Positions 36,501 through 48,669 of a stretch of DNA of 64,000 bases are shown piece after piece. Both the position numbers and the translations under genes were made by a program. Every line of letters begins with the position of its first letter. The stretch's first letter is position 1. Under the pieces are notes generated by a model. The model was not told the origin of the DNA and did no database searches. It saw only the letters and a list, made by a program, of their open reading frames with translations. Where the stretch lies: assembly GCA_024138015.1 (NCBI GenBank), contig JAMXBB010000002.1, forward strand, positions 7,372,301 to 7,436,300, read 5' to 3'. Source of the stretch: Lumnitzera littorea. Its lineage: Eukaryota; Streptophyta; Magnoliopsida; Myrtales; Combretaceae.

Positions 36501-38574
36501 AGAAAATATCATTGATATTCAAATACATGATAACGTCAGTAGATTTTTTTTTTTTTAAATTTATTATTTATATTTTCACGTATTAGAATTTTGTTGTTAG
36601 TGCTTACTTGCCGTAAATCTATGCATGTTGCATATTAGTATCATTAATGCTTTCCTATATTAGTATCATTAATGCTTTCCTCTAAAAGTAGATCTAGGCT
36701 TTGGGTTTATAATTCTTATTTTTAATTTCTGTTTGAATGTTCAGGCTCATCAATGTTAAAATAAGTAATTTGAGCGTCTGAAGAAAATGAAGGAAGTTAA
36801 ACTTCATGCATCCTTTCCGTTATTATGCTGGATTTACTACGACTAGTTAATCTAAAAGTTTTCGATATGGGTGTAAGTTTATTTTCTACCAGTCTTGGAA
36901 ATCTAAGTTTCTTATCAAATGCGAGGAATTAATCCCAATACCTTAGGTAAACACTCGTACCCTCCACCAGTTACATTAAGAAGGGCCAGTGACTGAATTC
37001 TGTTGGGTGCTATAGCTGCCAATTTGCTTGCTATCATACCCCCTGTTTACCAAAAAGATACACACAAGCGCAGTAAGTCACTGGCATATTTGGAAAGAGC
37101 ATCCAATTTAATAGATTTAATGTCTAAACGAAACCGTCGTAATATGATAGCAGTGTCTCTCGAAAGCATTCAAGAAAATTAGACGATAAAACTCACCCAT
37201 TGAATGGCCAAAAACATGGGCTTTCTTCCAGCCCAAATGATCCATTATGGCAATAGCATCTTTTGCCATTATCTTTGTCCTGTGAAGAAAATCAACATGA
37301 AGCTTCCGGAGAAAAAGTGAACACATTGGTTAACTAATCCTTGAACTTTCCAATTGTATATATTACCTATTCAAACCATTACCTAACATTATTCAAAATA
37401 AAGCCGCAGCTTTTATTTGCCTTTCAAAGCGCCCCCTCCACCACCACCCCCCCAAAGAATAAACAAACACTTTCATTGAGCAACTCATTTTCTTTTCACA
37501 CCAATCAGAATTCTCCATGAAACTTTTATCTCAAAAATTGCAAAATTGAGTTCAGATAGCTCCGAAGTTGGAATATATATATATAGACAAAAATTAAAAA
37601 AAAAAGTATTTGAGGTTGTATTAGAAGTAAACCACGAAGAAAAACACATATATTACAAGATTAAACATGCCATTTTCAGGCCGATGACATGATCACCATT
37701 CTTAATCGGAATTTTAGGATTGATCCTATAAAATGTAGCGTATCAGCCACTGGAATGAGATTGAAAGAAAAATTGAGATTTGAGCAACTTATTACAATCC
37801 CTAAATATTAAACCCCCAGGAAAAAAGGACATTTTTATGCAATTTGTTGAAGGAATCATTCCACCGGACCTACCTAAGTGGCATAAATACCAGATTGGCT
37901 CATGGAAGCGGAAAAAGCTAAAAGACGCACAGTTCCATTAAAAGGACATAATCATCAATTCATGACCAAACAAAGCTAATCAAACCTCAATTACACACAA
38001 TAAAAGACGACGTCTCCTTTCAAACACATGATCAATGAAATTTACATTGATATATGCAAATCATCAAATTTTCGAACACAAGAAAACACAAAAATCAAAC
38101 ACCAATCCACATATAATCAAATACTCACGTATAAGATGTTCTTTTCGTAGGTATTGAGCTCCGTCCAATACCGCGGTTATCGAAGGCACAAACTTCGATT
38201 CCGCTACACGTACAGTCACCACCACCATCATCGCCGCCGCCACACCTGCCATTATCGATTCCACCATCACCTTCGTCGTTGGGGTGATTTGTTCCCGTCA
38301 ATTTCCTTATCTGTGGATCCCACGAATTATGAGTCCCAGCTAACCCTGTTTCAATTCAATCTTCGATAATTAGAGGAAAAAAAATATAAAAAAAAATTGC
38401 GAATTTCGATGGATGATAAAAACCCAGGGAGAAAAAAAGATTGGATTTTGGTCAAAACCCATAAAAGAGGAGAGAGAAGAGAGAACCTATAATGAGGAGA
38501 ACTTTGGTGGATCCATGGCCATATGTACGGTAGAAGATTTTGATCCCATTGGTGCCGACTTCGCAAAACGGCAT
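33518..38574 (-). CDS. Alpha/beta-hydrolase superfamily protein with C-terminal membrane segment
   Basis: A serine hydrolase of the alpha/beta fold. Substrate is unknown; an ester or lipid is likely. Ten exons: 38487-38574, 38129-38345, 37197-37279, 36942-37042, 36203-36298, 35822-35875, 35238-35386, 34603-34720, 34420-34504, 33518-33714. They give 1188 nt and 395 aa, every phase closes and all introns are GT-AG. The nucleophile elbow GHSMG puts Ser at about 128. The oxyanion region is IGLAGTHNSWD. The acid is probably Asp265 (VIHGRHDV) and the base His293 (LHGGHLVSHE). A hydrophobic stretch (361-376, YVLLWYFFSLFVVLF) followed by basic residues near the C-terminus suggests membrane attachment. 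Exon 2 has a Gly/Asp-rich insert (residues 54-75). The start MPFCEVGTNG gives the expected first beta strand, and an upstream in-frame ATG would add a long unrelated piece. Confidence 0.93.
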
Positions 38575-38679
38575 CGTCGGTATGTTAATGAGAAGGGATA
38601 AGAAGAGAAAGAGGCAAAGAAGAGAGAGAAGCAGGAGGAAGAGGAGGAGGAGGAGAGGAATGATGCGGTGGGCTTTGGG

Positions 38680-38687
38680 TTTATATA
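38680..38687 (-). promoter_or_regulatory. TATA box of the hydrolase gene
   Basis: TATATAAA on the - strand lies about 105 bp upstream of the hydrolase start codon. A purine-rich + strand (pyrimidine-rich on the sense strand, 38590-38660) lies between, as is common in plant 5' UTRs. Transcription would start near 38650. Confidence 0.65.
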
Positions 38688-38849
38688 GAGGAAATATTAT
38701 GGGGAGAGAGAAAGAGAGAGGACGTGGACAGGTAAGAGGCAACAGATAATTTGTGGCTGGGTGGTTAGCAGGAAACATGCTTGTGTAAATTGCGGCCGAA
38801 ACGAAAATAGGTTCCTCTCTTCCATTCTTCTTCATTTTCACTTTTTAAG

Positions 38850-41800
38850 TGATTCAGATAAATTAAAAGCCGCAGCGCCCTCTCAGCTTGGTTACATTTC
38901 CTTAGAGAAGACAGGTTTTTTCATATAATTAGTCTTGATTACATTTTAGTTTTTATACTTAAGTTTTACTGCATATTAGAATGTAGCCTATTAATTTATA
39001 AAGGACAAAATATTTAATTATTTCAAAAAATAAATACAGTATTTCTTTACTTAAGTAAGCTTTATATTGTTCTAAAGTTCATAATGCAGTTTTTTATTTA
39101 AAAATAAGATTTAGTATGAAATCATGTTAAGATTTAATATGATCATATATCTTGCAAATGGAATTTAGTCTCGAAATGCAAACTTCTAAATCATCGAATA
39201 ATACACTTTTACTTAATATAATATTTTTTTTTATGTCTCTTATAGTATCATCTCAAAAGACATAATGGATAATTTACATACAAAATATTTGTCAAGAGAC
39301 ACCAAAATATAAATAAATAAATATATGTAGCTGTTATTAACTTCTCCCCAATCGAGAAAAAAAAAAAAAAAAAAAAAACCCCATTGATGGAGATATTTAA
39401 TTAAAAATATAAAATTAAATTGTAAAAATAAAAGTTTCGGTACTATATTGTTGAAAATTTAAGTATGGTCACCTGTGATGCCTTTAGCCAATATTTTTCC
39501 GTAAAAAATAATTTCATGATAATTGCATATTTTTCATGTGTCTTGCTTATTTTTATAAGAAATGTGTTGGAAATTTTTTTATATGTGGCTCGTCAATTTA
39601 TTATGACTCCACAGCCTTACCTTTTCTAAGTGATGGAAGGTTCCAATTTTTCATTTATATATAACACTAAAAAAAAATCAATCATCATTTATCGATGGAG
39701 CCAGAAACGTCAAATTTGGACCTTTTTAATAATTATTTCATTTCATCATATTCAGATGTTTTGATGTTAATATTCATTAAAAGATGTAAAAAAACATTTG
39801 TTTTTTAACATTAAGTAATTAATATTAAAAAGCATAATATTTTTTTTAAATAAACACTCAATCATAATCGTCAAAATCATAATTTTACTGTTTATTTATA
39901 CGTATAAATCAGTAAAATCATATAAAATCGATAAAATTATAAACTTATAGAATAGTATATCAAAATTCATAATTATATAAAAAGTTTGTATTAAAATAAT
40001 TTTATCTCTATTTTAACTATAAAAAATATTATAAAATTATAAATTCGTAAAATTATATAATTAATTGGTGACTTTAACAATTATGAATTCAATCATCTGT
40101 CAGTAAAATTTTTATTCTCAATAAACTATAGTGCATATCTATCTAACTATATATAACAACCAAATCAACATTTATTCAACTCCACATTTTAAATACACCT
40201 ATGATGAAGATGAGTGGTCCAAATCTGGAAATGAACAAGATAAGGTTGGGGCATAGGTTCTCACCAAAACATATTTATTACCCAACAACTTTGGCGGAGT
40301 GCACAAATATTTATCTTTTAACCGGATCAGGTTTTATAGGAATTTTATTATTACATTAGGTCTAAGAACAAATTTCTTCTGTAAACTATATTTTTATTTT
40401 TGGCCAAAAGAAAAAAAAAAAAAAAAACTCTATTTTTATTACTTTGACCAGAAACATCTCGAGCCAGATTCTATGATTAAGCCAGACAGGTGTACCGTCT
40501 ATCCTGTGCATATGACAGAAATATATTTAGTATCAAACTGGTTTCGTTCTTGCGTTCCCTTATCTTGATAACAATGTTGTTACATTCAGGCAATTTGAAA
40601 AAAAATCAACATTATAAAAAGTTAATTAAATAAAAGAACCGACGGTGAATGACAGGATGTGACAATGTCAACCACAAACATGGACCATTTTCTTGGTAGT
40701 ATCCACCCAATTCATGGAACTAATTTGTACCACAGCCAAAAGAAAAATCAAAGAACAAAAAAATATTCAATCACTGTTATCTTGGAAAAAGCCCAAAAGA
40801 ATTGGCATGAAAGAAGGAAAAAATAGTTTATTAGGAATAAATTATTTATTTATGTTATCATGGCTTTAAATCATTTTGTCTTTATTAATTTTAGATTTTC
40901 TTTATATAATTTTTTTCTATAATTAATAATTTAATCATGTCACTTTCTTTTTTACCTAGACATTGAACAATATTATCAACTAGTGGGTGACCCACTTATG
41001 GTGCATAGACATATATAAAAATATCAAATACATGAAACATATATTTGAATAGTAGTAATTCAATCACTTGCAAATTTCATAATGAAAAAAAAAATATAAT
41101 AATTAAAATACTAATTATATCTTTCAATGCATTCACTTGTTTTTAATAGGTCTTTATTAAAAAATAGAAAAACTTGGTATTAGTAGGAGAGAGAAAGAGA
41201 ATGATTTTGTAAAATTCTCTTCTAAGAAATAGAAAGATTTAGGACTATACATATGTATAAATGGGAGAGAGAAAGAGAGTAATTTTGTAAAATTATTTAA
41301 TCCCTTGATATAATCAAGTTAAATTATTGTAGTATATATTTTAATAGTTTTTTTATCAATATATTTTAGGCGTAGTTGATGGAAATATAAAAAGGAGAGC
41401 AAAAGATTGCTGGAGCTCAAATATTATAGATAAATATTATGTAAATATCTATGTTATGTAAGAGTGGGAAATAGTTTTAATGGGGCAATTGACTTAGCAA
41501 ATCTCCTCCTATAATTTTGTAATGATCTTTTATAATTTAAAATTTTTAAAAATAAGAACAAACTTTGAAATTTTATATATAATTCTTCTGTGCTTTTAAG
41601 GTAAACATTAGGAGAGCAACATGTTCTTACAACTTTTCTTCTTCTCCAGTTTCTTTCTTTCTTTGATTTATTTATTTTGTAAACTAAATAAATTATACAT
41701 AATATATATGAATATATGATGAAAATCGAAATATAAAATACAATATATAGATGAATATTATAGTTTTTCGATAGAAAATAAAAGAAAAAGGAAAAAATAA

Positions 41801-42140
41801 AAAAAAAAAAGAAGGAACGAAATGTTTCTTTACAATACAAATGAAATTCTAATATTGTCCTAAAATCATATTTTATAATTTAATAAAATCAAAAAGAGTT
41901 GCAATTGCACATGCGAAAAGAAAATTAAATGTGGTCCATCCAAAGTCCAAAATTGCGGCCAATCTGGAGGACAATGAGATAAAATAGTAATTAACCATAA
42001 CAAATTTTTTTGGGGTATCAAAATTGATGGGCCCAGTATGATTATGATTCCATGATGCCTCCGAAAAGGAGAACATCCTGCTTACCTATATTCTTTTCTC
42101 GCGATGGATCCACTTTCATCCGTTCCAAACAAATTGTTAG
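38850..42140. other. Intergenic AT-rich DNA
   Basis: About 3.3 kb with no supportable gene. It has a 22-base poly(A) tract at 39357-39378 and (A)n near 40410-40426. The 128-codon - strand frame at 41454-41840 is made of very AT-rich, low-complexity sequence and is not accepted as a gene. Confidence 0.5.
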
Positions 42141-42144
42141 AATC

Positions 42145-42550
42145 GAGTTGAGATGTCTATATCAATGTAATGGGAATGATAAATCTCTCTTATCCAAACA
42201 AGGAGAAATAAAAAAATTTATAAAAGATAACAATTGATCTCATACCTCAAATCATAAAGATTATCAATAACCAAGATTTATTCATTTTCTTAATGGACTT
42301 TAGGTAGACTTCTTTTGTGAACTTAGGCCCAATAAATTTTTATTTTTTTATATGAGCTAAGTTGAAAAAGATTAGATCAAATAAACCATCCAACGAACTC
42401 TACTTTGAGCCCGACATACTAAATTTCCTTTAATCATTTCAAGTTTCATAAACTTGACTTCCTAAACTTTATCATTTTAGCTCAAAAAGTTAAATCTATT
42501 TTAATCATCTAAACTCAAGGCCTGTATTCAAATTTAACCCCCTACAAATA
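42145..42550 (+). repeat. Dispersed LTR-like repeat, copy 1
   Basis: This stretch is related to 62250-62710 in the same orientation. Shared blocks include CTTATCCAAA, TTATA.AAGAT..CAATTGATC-like sequence, ATTAGATCAAA.AAACC, ACTT.GAGCCC.ACATAC.AAAT.TCC and a shared end near CAAATTTAACCCC. The pair shows a dispersed repeat family. The content resembles a retrotransposon LTR, but the ends are not defined. Confidence 0.6.
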
Positions 42551-43800
42551 TAAATGTTCAAAATTAAATATAAAATGATTGCATAACTCAATTAGACAAA
42601 CCAATTATAAACCTGCAAGGACTCATAGTGATATATGCTTTCTTCTTATTGGAAAGGTGCATAGTGATATATATATATATATATATGTATATATTATATA
42701 TTAACTAGTCGAATAACCAATTGTAAGTATTTGACTTCTGGATCTGATTTCTTTAAAAAAAAAAAAAAAAATTTCTTTTTCTACTCCAGAGAAGAAAGTC
42801 AGTAGAGAAGATATGGGGTGCAAGGAAATAGAGTTGTTGGTGTCGTGTTGTAAAGTTGACTATTTCTTAGATGTCGGTGTCAGTCAGAGTCTACTTCGGC
42901 TCCTGTAATAATTAATTAATAATATACCAATTGACCAACCCGATATAATTCTGGAGATAATTATTATAAAGATAAAACACTATACACAATACACGACAAA
43001 TATATATATATATATATATAATTATAATAATACATAAACACAATAGCATTATAAACTAAATATTTAAAACCTCTATTCAATTTCAGGTTTTCTTATACGA
43101 ATTCAATACAAAATAAATACGAAATAAAAATTACAAATAGGACTCGCTAATAAGAATGGCCCTAAAAAGGTGTTACAGCTTCATTAATAATTGAACTACT
43201 TTTTATAAGCGAGGAAGCAACTACCGTAGTCATAAAATATATCATGTGTTGCTGTCGACCTATTGTTCTTCAACCCAAAGAAAGCAACATCTAATTCTAC
43301 TTCTACTTCCACTCCAATTCAACTGGATAAGTGACGACATGTTAAAGAATAACCATTTTAAAATCGACATATCCTTCTAACGGTCAAATGTATGTGTTGT
43401 AATACTATATACCGATAGTCAAAGTCAATCTTCCACATAGTAGATGCCGGGGGGGGGGCGTTGGTGGTGGAGAGGGATGGGGCGTAGATTGTCTCAGATA
43501 ATCCTTAATCGCTTCGAGGTGAACCCAAGTAATAGAGAAACATTCACAAGCATTACAAATAATTGCAAGATACACATATTTACAGATAATCAACTGCTAC
43601 ACCGACTATACCTTCTCATACAGAACAAATCTACAAATTCAACACACTAAGAAACCTACTCGCAGAATGATATATACATCAGCCAGTTTTAACAAATACT
43701 ACCTTGTAAACATGCCATCCGATGACAACATCGGAGACAGGCATATAGGAAGAACTAGACTTGGATTATCTTCCAAATCATTTGTAGGTTCGGTTCATGT
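42551..43800. other. Intergenic region with simple repeats
   Basis: About 1.25 kb without a gene. (AT)n lies at 42667-42686, (TA)n at 43001-43020 and a run of ten G at 43449-43458. The last part probably includes the 3' UTR of the following - strand gene. Confidence 0.5.
43001..43020. repeat. (TA)n microsatellite
   Basis: An uninterrupted TA run of ten units. Confidence 0.95.
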
Positions 43801-43812
43801 GCAATAGCTTGT

Positions 43813-46800
43813 TTAAAATGCAGGAAACAACCAACCCATAGTCCATCCTAGAAGCAGACCAGCACCTGCAATCACAAAACCTATTAATCCGGCAGCACAC
43901 TTACTGATCCCACGTGCAGGGTGTTGTCTCTTTCCAGCTCTGCGCAGGGGCCCCTTCATTTGCCTTCTTTTTAAAGGAGCCCATGGTAAGAAAGGCGGAA
44001 AGAAATCGGATATTGGTTGGTTGCTGGTTTTAAGCTGATTATATAAATTCTCAAGCTGCAGTAATTGGAACCACTGCTTGTATGCAAATAGCTGAGAAGC
44101 TTGACGGAAAAAGAGTGCAACGAGATGATCCTTCTCTGTGTTGGCCTGCTCTGCAGCAGCCTCAGCTTCCCTTGCACGTTTTTGAGAATGACATAGAGCC
44201 TCTAATAGCTGAGATTTGGTAGAATCATGCGCTTGCAAGTTTTCAGTACTAAAGTCATTTGTCGGACTATGAGGTTCCCTGCAACTGAAAATTTTGAAGA
44301 TATCATTGTCAATATACCATCATTGGAAGAAGTTTCTTGTGGTCAAAGAAATAGGATATTAAAAAAAGAAGGGGGAGGAAAAAAAAATGGCTGATGGATA
44401 ACAATAAATTCCCAGCTGGAAAATCTTCAGTGAACAAGCCAAATGGAGAAATTCCAGTATACAAGTCTCATGCATGCATTTAGTTAAGGTGAACATTTCT
44501 GAAGAAAAGAGCCAAAGCTCAATTTTCACCAACAAAACTTAACCGTATTATCAAGATAGTGGTCCATTTTATTTCCACCAAAAAGATGTTTCCGAAGACT
44601 AAATCAAGTCCTCCACTGGCTGTGGGATCAGATGGTGTGGATATAAAACTGGTATTTGTAACTGAAAAACAGTTTACACTGTAAATACATCCAAGCCACT
44701 GAAGGTGGCTGTCCAGATCAGCTTTTAGATGGTGTGATAATAAACAGCAGGAGGGGCGAGAATCCAGGGTAGCCTTCAAATAGTGGCCAAATAATTGGGG
44801 GCTGTTCCATCTAGGTGAATTTTAAGGCCCCAAGAAATAATGCGGAGAAAAAGGATGTAGAGGGGGCTGGTTACAACTATTGATTTCCTAGCTAAGTTGA
44901 TCAAAGAACTAGAAGAAAAACACCTCACAAGAGGATGAAAATTCAATGCGGAATGGAGGTTACCCAATGTTTAATTGTTTCGATAATATTGATCCACAGA
45001 TTGTTGCTTGACATGTTTATTAAAATAAAATTGAAAGACTAAAGTCTCAAAATATTGATCTAATATTCGATAATTAAATGATAGCTCACGATATGCACAG
45101 ATTTGCAAAAGTAATAATCACAAACTTCGAAGTTTTCTTTAGTAGTAGTTCTATCTAAAAGCTACATGCTTTCACAATACAATTAATGAACTACGATGCT
45201 TGACTCATGCAAGCTTCTATTCTTTAGGTATAATTATTCCATGCTTAGTTGAATCATACTAATATAGGGATCTCAATACTGCTTTATGAGGATAGCTATA
45301 AGCTTTCATCTTTCTAACAACTAGTATCCTCAAACTTGTCATAGTTCGCAAATGTAATTGAAGAGATTATATGAAATGGTGTTAGTTAAATATAACTCAT
45401 ATAAAACATAGTAGCTAGATATTTTTAGCAAGGACCAAGCGGGATATATCCTCCATAATATTTTCTTGCACCCCAAAGGCAAAAGACCAGGCACTCAGAG
45501 AACATCACCAGGCATATAGAATAATGAACAGATGCAAACAGCACTAAGCAAGATATAGCGTGACTAGCTAGTCCTAGATGATGCCAATGCCAACAAGAAC
45601 GGTCAAAGGATTGTAAAAACCTAAACCAACAAGGTCAGTCATTGATTTCAATCTAAGAGAATGGTCTTGTGAAATGTAATAATTTGGAAATTCAATTATC
45701 TAAGGCTATAGCTTGAACAAAAATGACTACTATTCACCAATTCAATAGATACCTTTTCACTTGTTATATAGGAGAAGGGAAGCAAGCCCTAATATTTATA
45801 GTGATATAATGAAGCTGAAGTTTGTTGTAAAAGAAGATTTTGTAAGCTATACCTGTGTGATCCATCAAAGCCTTGCTCTATTCGAGCACTGGTATGAGCA
45901 GTTTCCTCTCTAACATTTATGTTTAACAGAGTGGGAGTTCCATTTGCCTGCATAAGATCCCTGAAGTCTCTGTTCATGATAGGACATCCTGATGAAGGAA
46001 GACGGTCCTGAAGCTCAAAGGGGTCTGAACACTTAGATGGCTTATTCCTCAAATGCCTGTTCTGTGGCAGTGGAAGATCACAATTCATGAAATTTTCAAG
46101 TGATTTCTGAGCAACCAATGAAGCTAACTCATCTCGAGTAGCACTGCGCCACCATGGATCAGTCTTTGCACCACCTTTTTGAAGGGGTCCTACTTCAGAA
46201 CACAATTTCTCAGTCTGTTCAGAAGCAAAACTGTCCAAATAGTCCATCTCCATATATTGACCATATGTATACCGGTTGCTCTCATACTTTCTCCCGATCA
46301 TAGTACAGGGATCAACAGCAACACCAGCCTTGAAACCTGAATCTTTGTCATCACAGTAATTTTTCATAAAAGTGGCATAACAATAAGATGGATCCTCCAA
46401 GGAAAAATCAACACCATTTTTCATCCCAGCAAGACTATCAATTGTGCCAGAGACATGGTAATACTTGTCATCTTTGGCTGTTTTATGTATATCAGAACTT
46501 AAAATGTCAAATGAAGTGTCTGAAGCATCAGTTCGTTCATATGTATAATCCTTTTGTTGCTCTATATTGGGTTGCAAATGCAACCACCAGTTTGCCTCTC
46601 GCAGAGTGTAATCAAATTTTGGACCATTAAACACATAGCTGGGAGTTGACTTATCTCCATGGTTAGCAGCAATTCCAGGAGCTCCCTTGGGCATGGAACT
46701 TGATAAAGATGATGACGAAGATGGATCAGAGGATAATTTAGGATCTAGCCTGGGTCCTTCGGGGACAACGCAACCTCTTGGTATGCTATGCAAAGAGGCT

Positions 46801-46820
46801 TTTGCTTCTGCTGCAGCCAT
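43813..46820 (-). CDS. Plant-specific protein of unknown function, WWLHLQPN motif, tail anchor
   Basis: Two coding exons: 45853-46820 and 43813-44278 (477 aa), or a second exon starting at 44284 (479 aa). Both acceptors keep the frame. The protein starts MAAAEAKASLHSIPRGC, has a Ser-rich stretch at 34-42, the WWLHLQPN motif at 78-85, DPWW followed by RSATRDELASLVAQKSLENF in the middle, a helical Ala/Glu-rich coiled coil in exon 2 (KRAREAEAAAEQANTEKD), a basic patch (KRRQMKGPLRRAGKRQ) and a last hydrophobic segment GLIGFVIAGAGLLLGWTMGW ahead of FPAF. This layout fits a plant family known only as 'expressed protein'. The end suggests a tail-anchored membrane protein facing the cytosol. The ATG at 46820 is used; an in-frame GTG precedes it. 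No catalytic motif was seen. Confidence 0.88.
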
Positions 46821-46829
46821 CACTTTTTA

Positions 46830-47800
46830 CCCCTGTTGCAATGGATATAAAACCTGTCAAAAACTGGTGACATATTTCTTCTAAAAGTAGATCAAAACAA
46901 CTAACCAAATATATATCTTCAAAGTTTTGGCTGTGGTTTGACTTCTTTTCTCCTCTTCTACCATTCCAGACTATTCTTGCTAAATGATAATATGCCCATA
47001 TAGCTACAAAACCCACTAATCACACTTTTTCGGGATAACTATACAGGGAAGACAATACTTAACTAGTTCACCACGCCCCTCCCTTAACAAAAACACATTA
47101 AAAATAAGACCATGATGGGTCTAATCAAGCCACAACTGCCCCCAGCACCACCAGAGAGCAAGACAAGCTTAGAATTTAGATTTATGAGATAATCACAACT
47201 CTAATCCCCAAAAGCACATCGGCATAAGCCCGAACTATCAACTAATTAACCACCCCACCATAAACATCTACGTACAATTAAACATCAAAATTTTCTTAAG
47301 TCAGTACAGAATTCTAAAAGACATAAATTCTCACTCTTATCCTCCTCGGATTTGTTTCTGTTACTCCAATTAAAAAATCCACAGATACAAACCCTTGTTT
47401 ACTCAATTCCTTCCACCATAAGTTTCATTACTATGTAGCACTAAACTCAATCAGAAATTTATTTTTAATTTTATAAAAAAAATAAAGAAAAAAACCTTCA
47501 GTTCGGCCCACAATATCTCAATTGCATTGACAGGACAAGAGGGACTAATTTAAACAAAACTACGCAAAACCTGATCCAAAATAACTATCTTCAAATCGAC
47601 GAAAACCGCATCAAACGACCAATTAATGAAACGAGTACGTGTACTTGGCAGAGTTGAGTAGAGTTAACCTGAAAAGTGAGGAACTTGCAAGGGTTCTTTT
47701 TACATGTCTAGGTGAAGAGTGAGAAAATGGCGTGAAATGGAGACGCCAGAAAGAAGAAGACTTAAGTTGGATCGTAGAGATACGGGATGTCTGAATAGAT
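46830..47800 (-). promoter_or_regulatory. Probable 5' UTR, leader intron and promoter of the WWLHLQPN gene
   Basis: An acceptor (CATTGCAACAG) lies 13 bp upstream of the start codon, and a donor (TTTTCAG before GTTAAC) at 47669 fits a leader intron of about 0.8 kb. A TATA-like AATAAAAAG lies near 47815-47823. The positions are inferred from consensus only. Confidence 0.4.
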
Positions 47801-47849
47801 TAATAATATCTTCCCCCTTTTTATTCGGCGTTTTCTTGCCGTTGTGTGC

Positions 47850-48372
47850 AAGTGTCACAAGTAAAACAATTTAGAGTGACAATGCCACCCACAAAGCGTG
47901 ACCATAAATTTGGGTGGGCAACATCAAGGATCATTTGTCAAACTTTACCGCTTTCTAAAGTTCTTATATATTTAATTCAATCCATACTAAGTGACAAACC
48001 GATGGAATTACTGTTCATAACTTTAGGAGGATTGTGAAATACATTACCATCTACTACTGCTGCTAATAGGTCTTATGTCTCACATTTTCTAAGTAAGTTG
48101 TAATATAATATTTTATAATGAATACTCGGTGGTTACCTATAAGAAAACTCTCCTTTAACCATAATTATCTCATTGGATGATCATGTTAACTAAATTAATA
48201 CTATAAATTAAAATTAATTAAAATATAGATCATAATAACTAAATCTTAAATTAGTTATATAATTAGATAAATTAAAATTTTAAATATATAATTATAAAAA
48301 ATAATAAAGTTAAAATAAAAATCGTAAGATTAAGCCAAATTTAAAATAACTTGTACTATAACTTAGCAAGTG
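47850..48372. other. Intergenic AT-rich DNA
   Basis: About 0.5 kb with no supportable gene or recognised repeat. Confidence 0.5.
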
Positions 48373-48478
48373 TTTTAAGTAAGAGATCCATCTATAAAAA
48401 CCTTATTTAGAATTTCTAGTTATCATTTTAAGTAAGGGATCCACCTATAAATACCCTATTTAGAATTTCTAGTTATCA
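48373..48478 (+). repeat. Two tandem 53-bp units next to an assembly gap
   Basis: TTTTAAGTAAG(A/G)GATCCA.CTATAAA-type units occupy 48373-48425 and 48426-48478. The period is exactly 53 bp and only a few bases differ. The gap starts 41 bp later, so more copies may have been lost in assembly. Confidence 0.9.
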
Positions 48479-48519
48479 TATCAACAATTTAAGAGTTTTT
48501 TTTTTATATAAAGTTGTCA

Positions 48520-48669
48520 NNNNNNNNNNNNNNNNNNNNNNNNNNNNNNNNNNNNNNNNNNNNNNNNNNNNNNNNNNNNNNNNNNNNNNNNNNNNNNNNN
48601 NNNNNNNNNNNNNNNNNNNNNNNNNNNNNNNNNNNNNNNNNNNNNNNNNNNNNNNNNNNNNNNNNNNNN
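48520..48669. other. Assembly gap (150 N)
   Basis: Exactly 150 N bases. The reading frame that spans it is an artefact. Confidence 0.99.

Noticed and set aside
38540..38841. Mid-size frames on both strands near the hydrolase start
   Set aside because: They are purine/pyrimidine-rich low-complexity sequence of the promoter and 5' UTR. The long upstream extension has no family support.
41454..41840. 128-codon - strand frame
   Set aside because: It is almost entirely AT-rich low-complexity sequence giving Phe, Tyr, Ile and Lys, as expected by chance.
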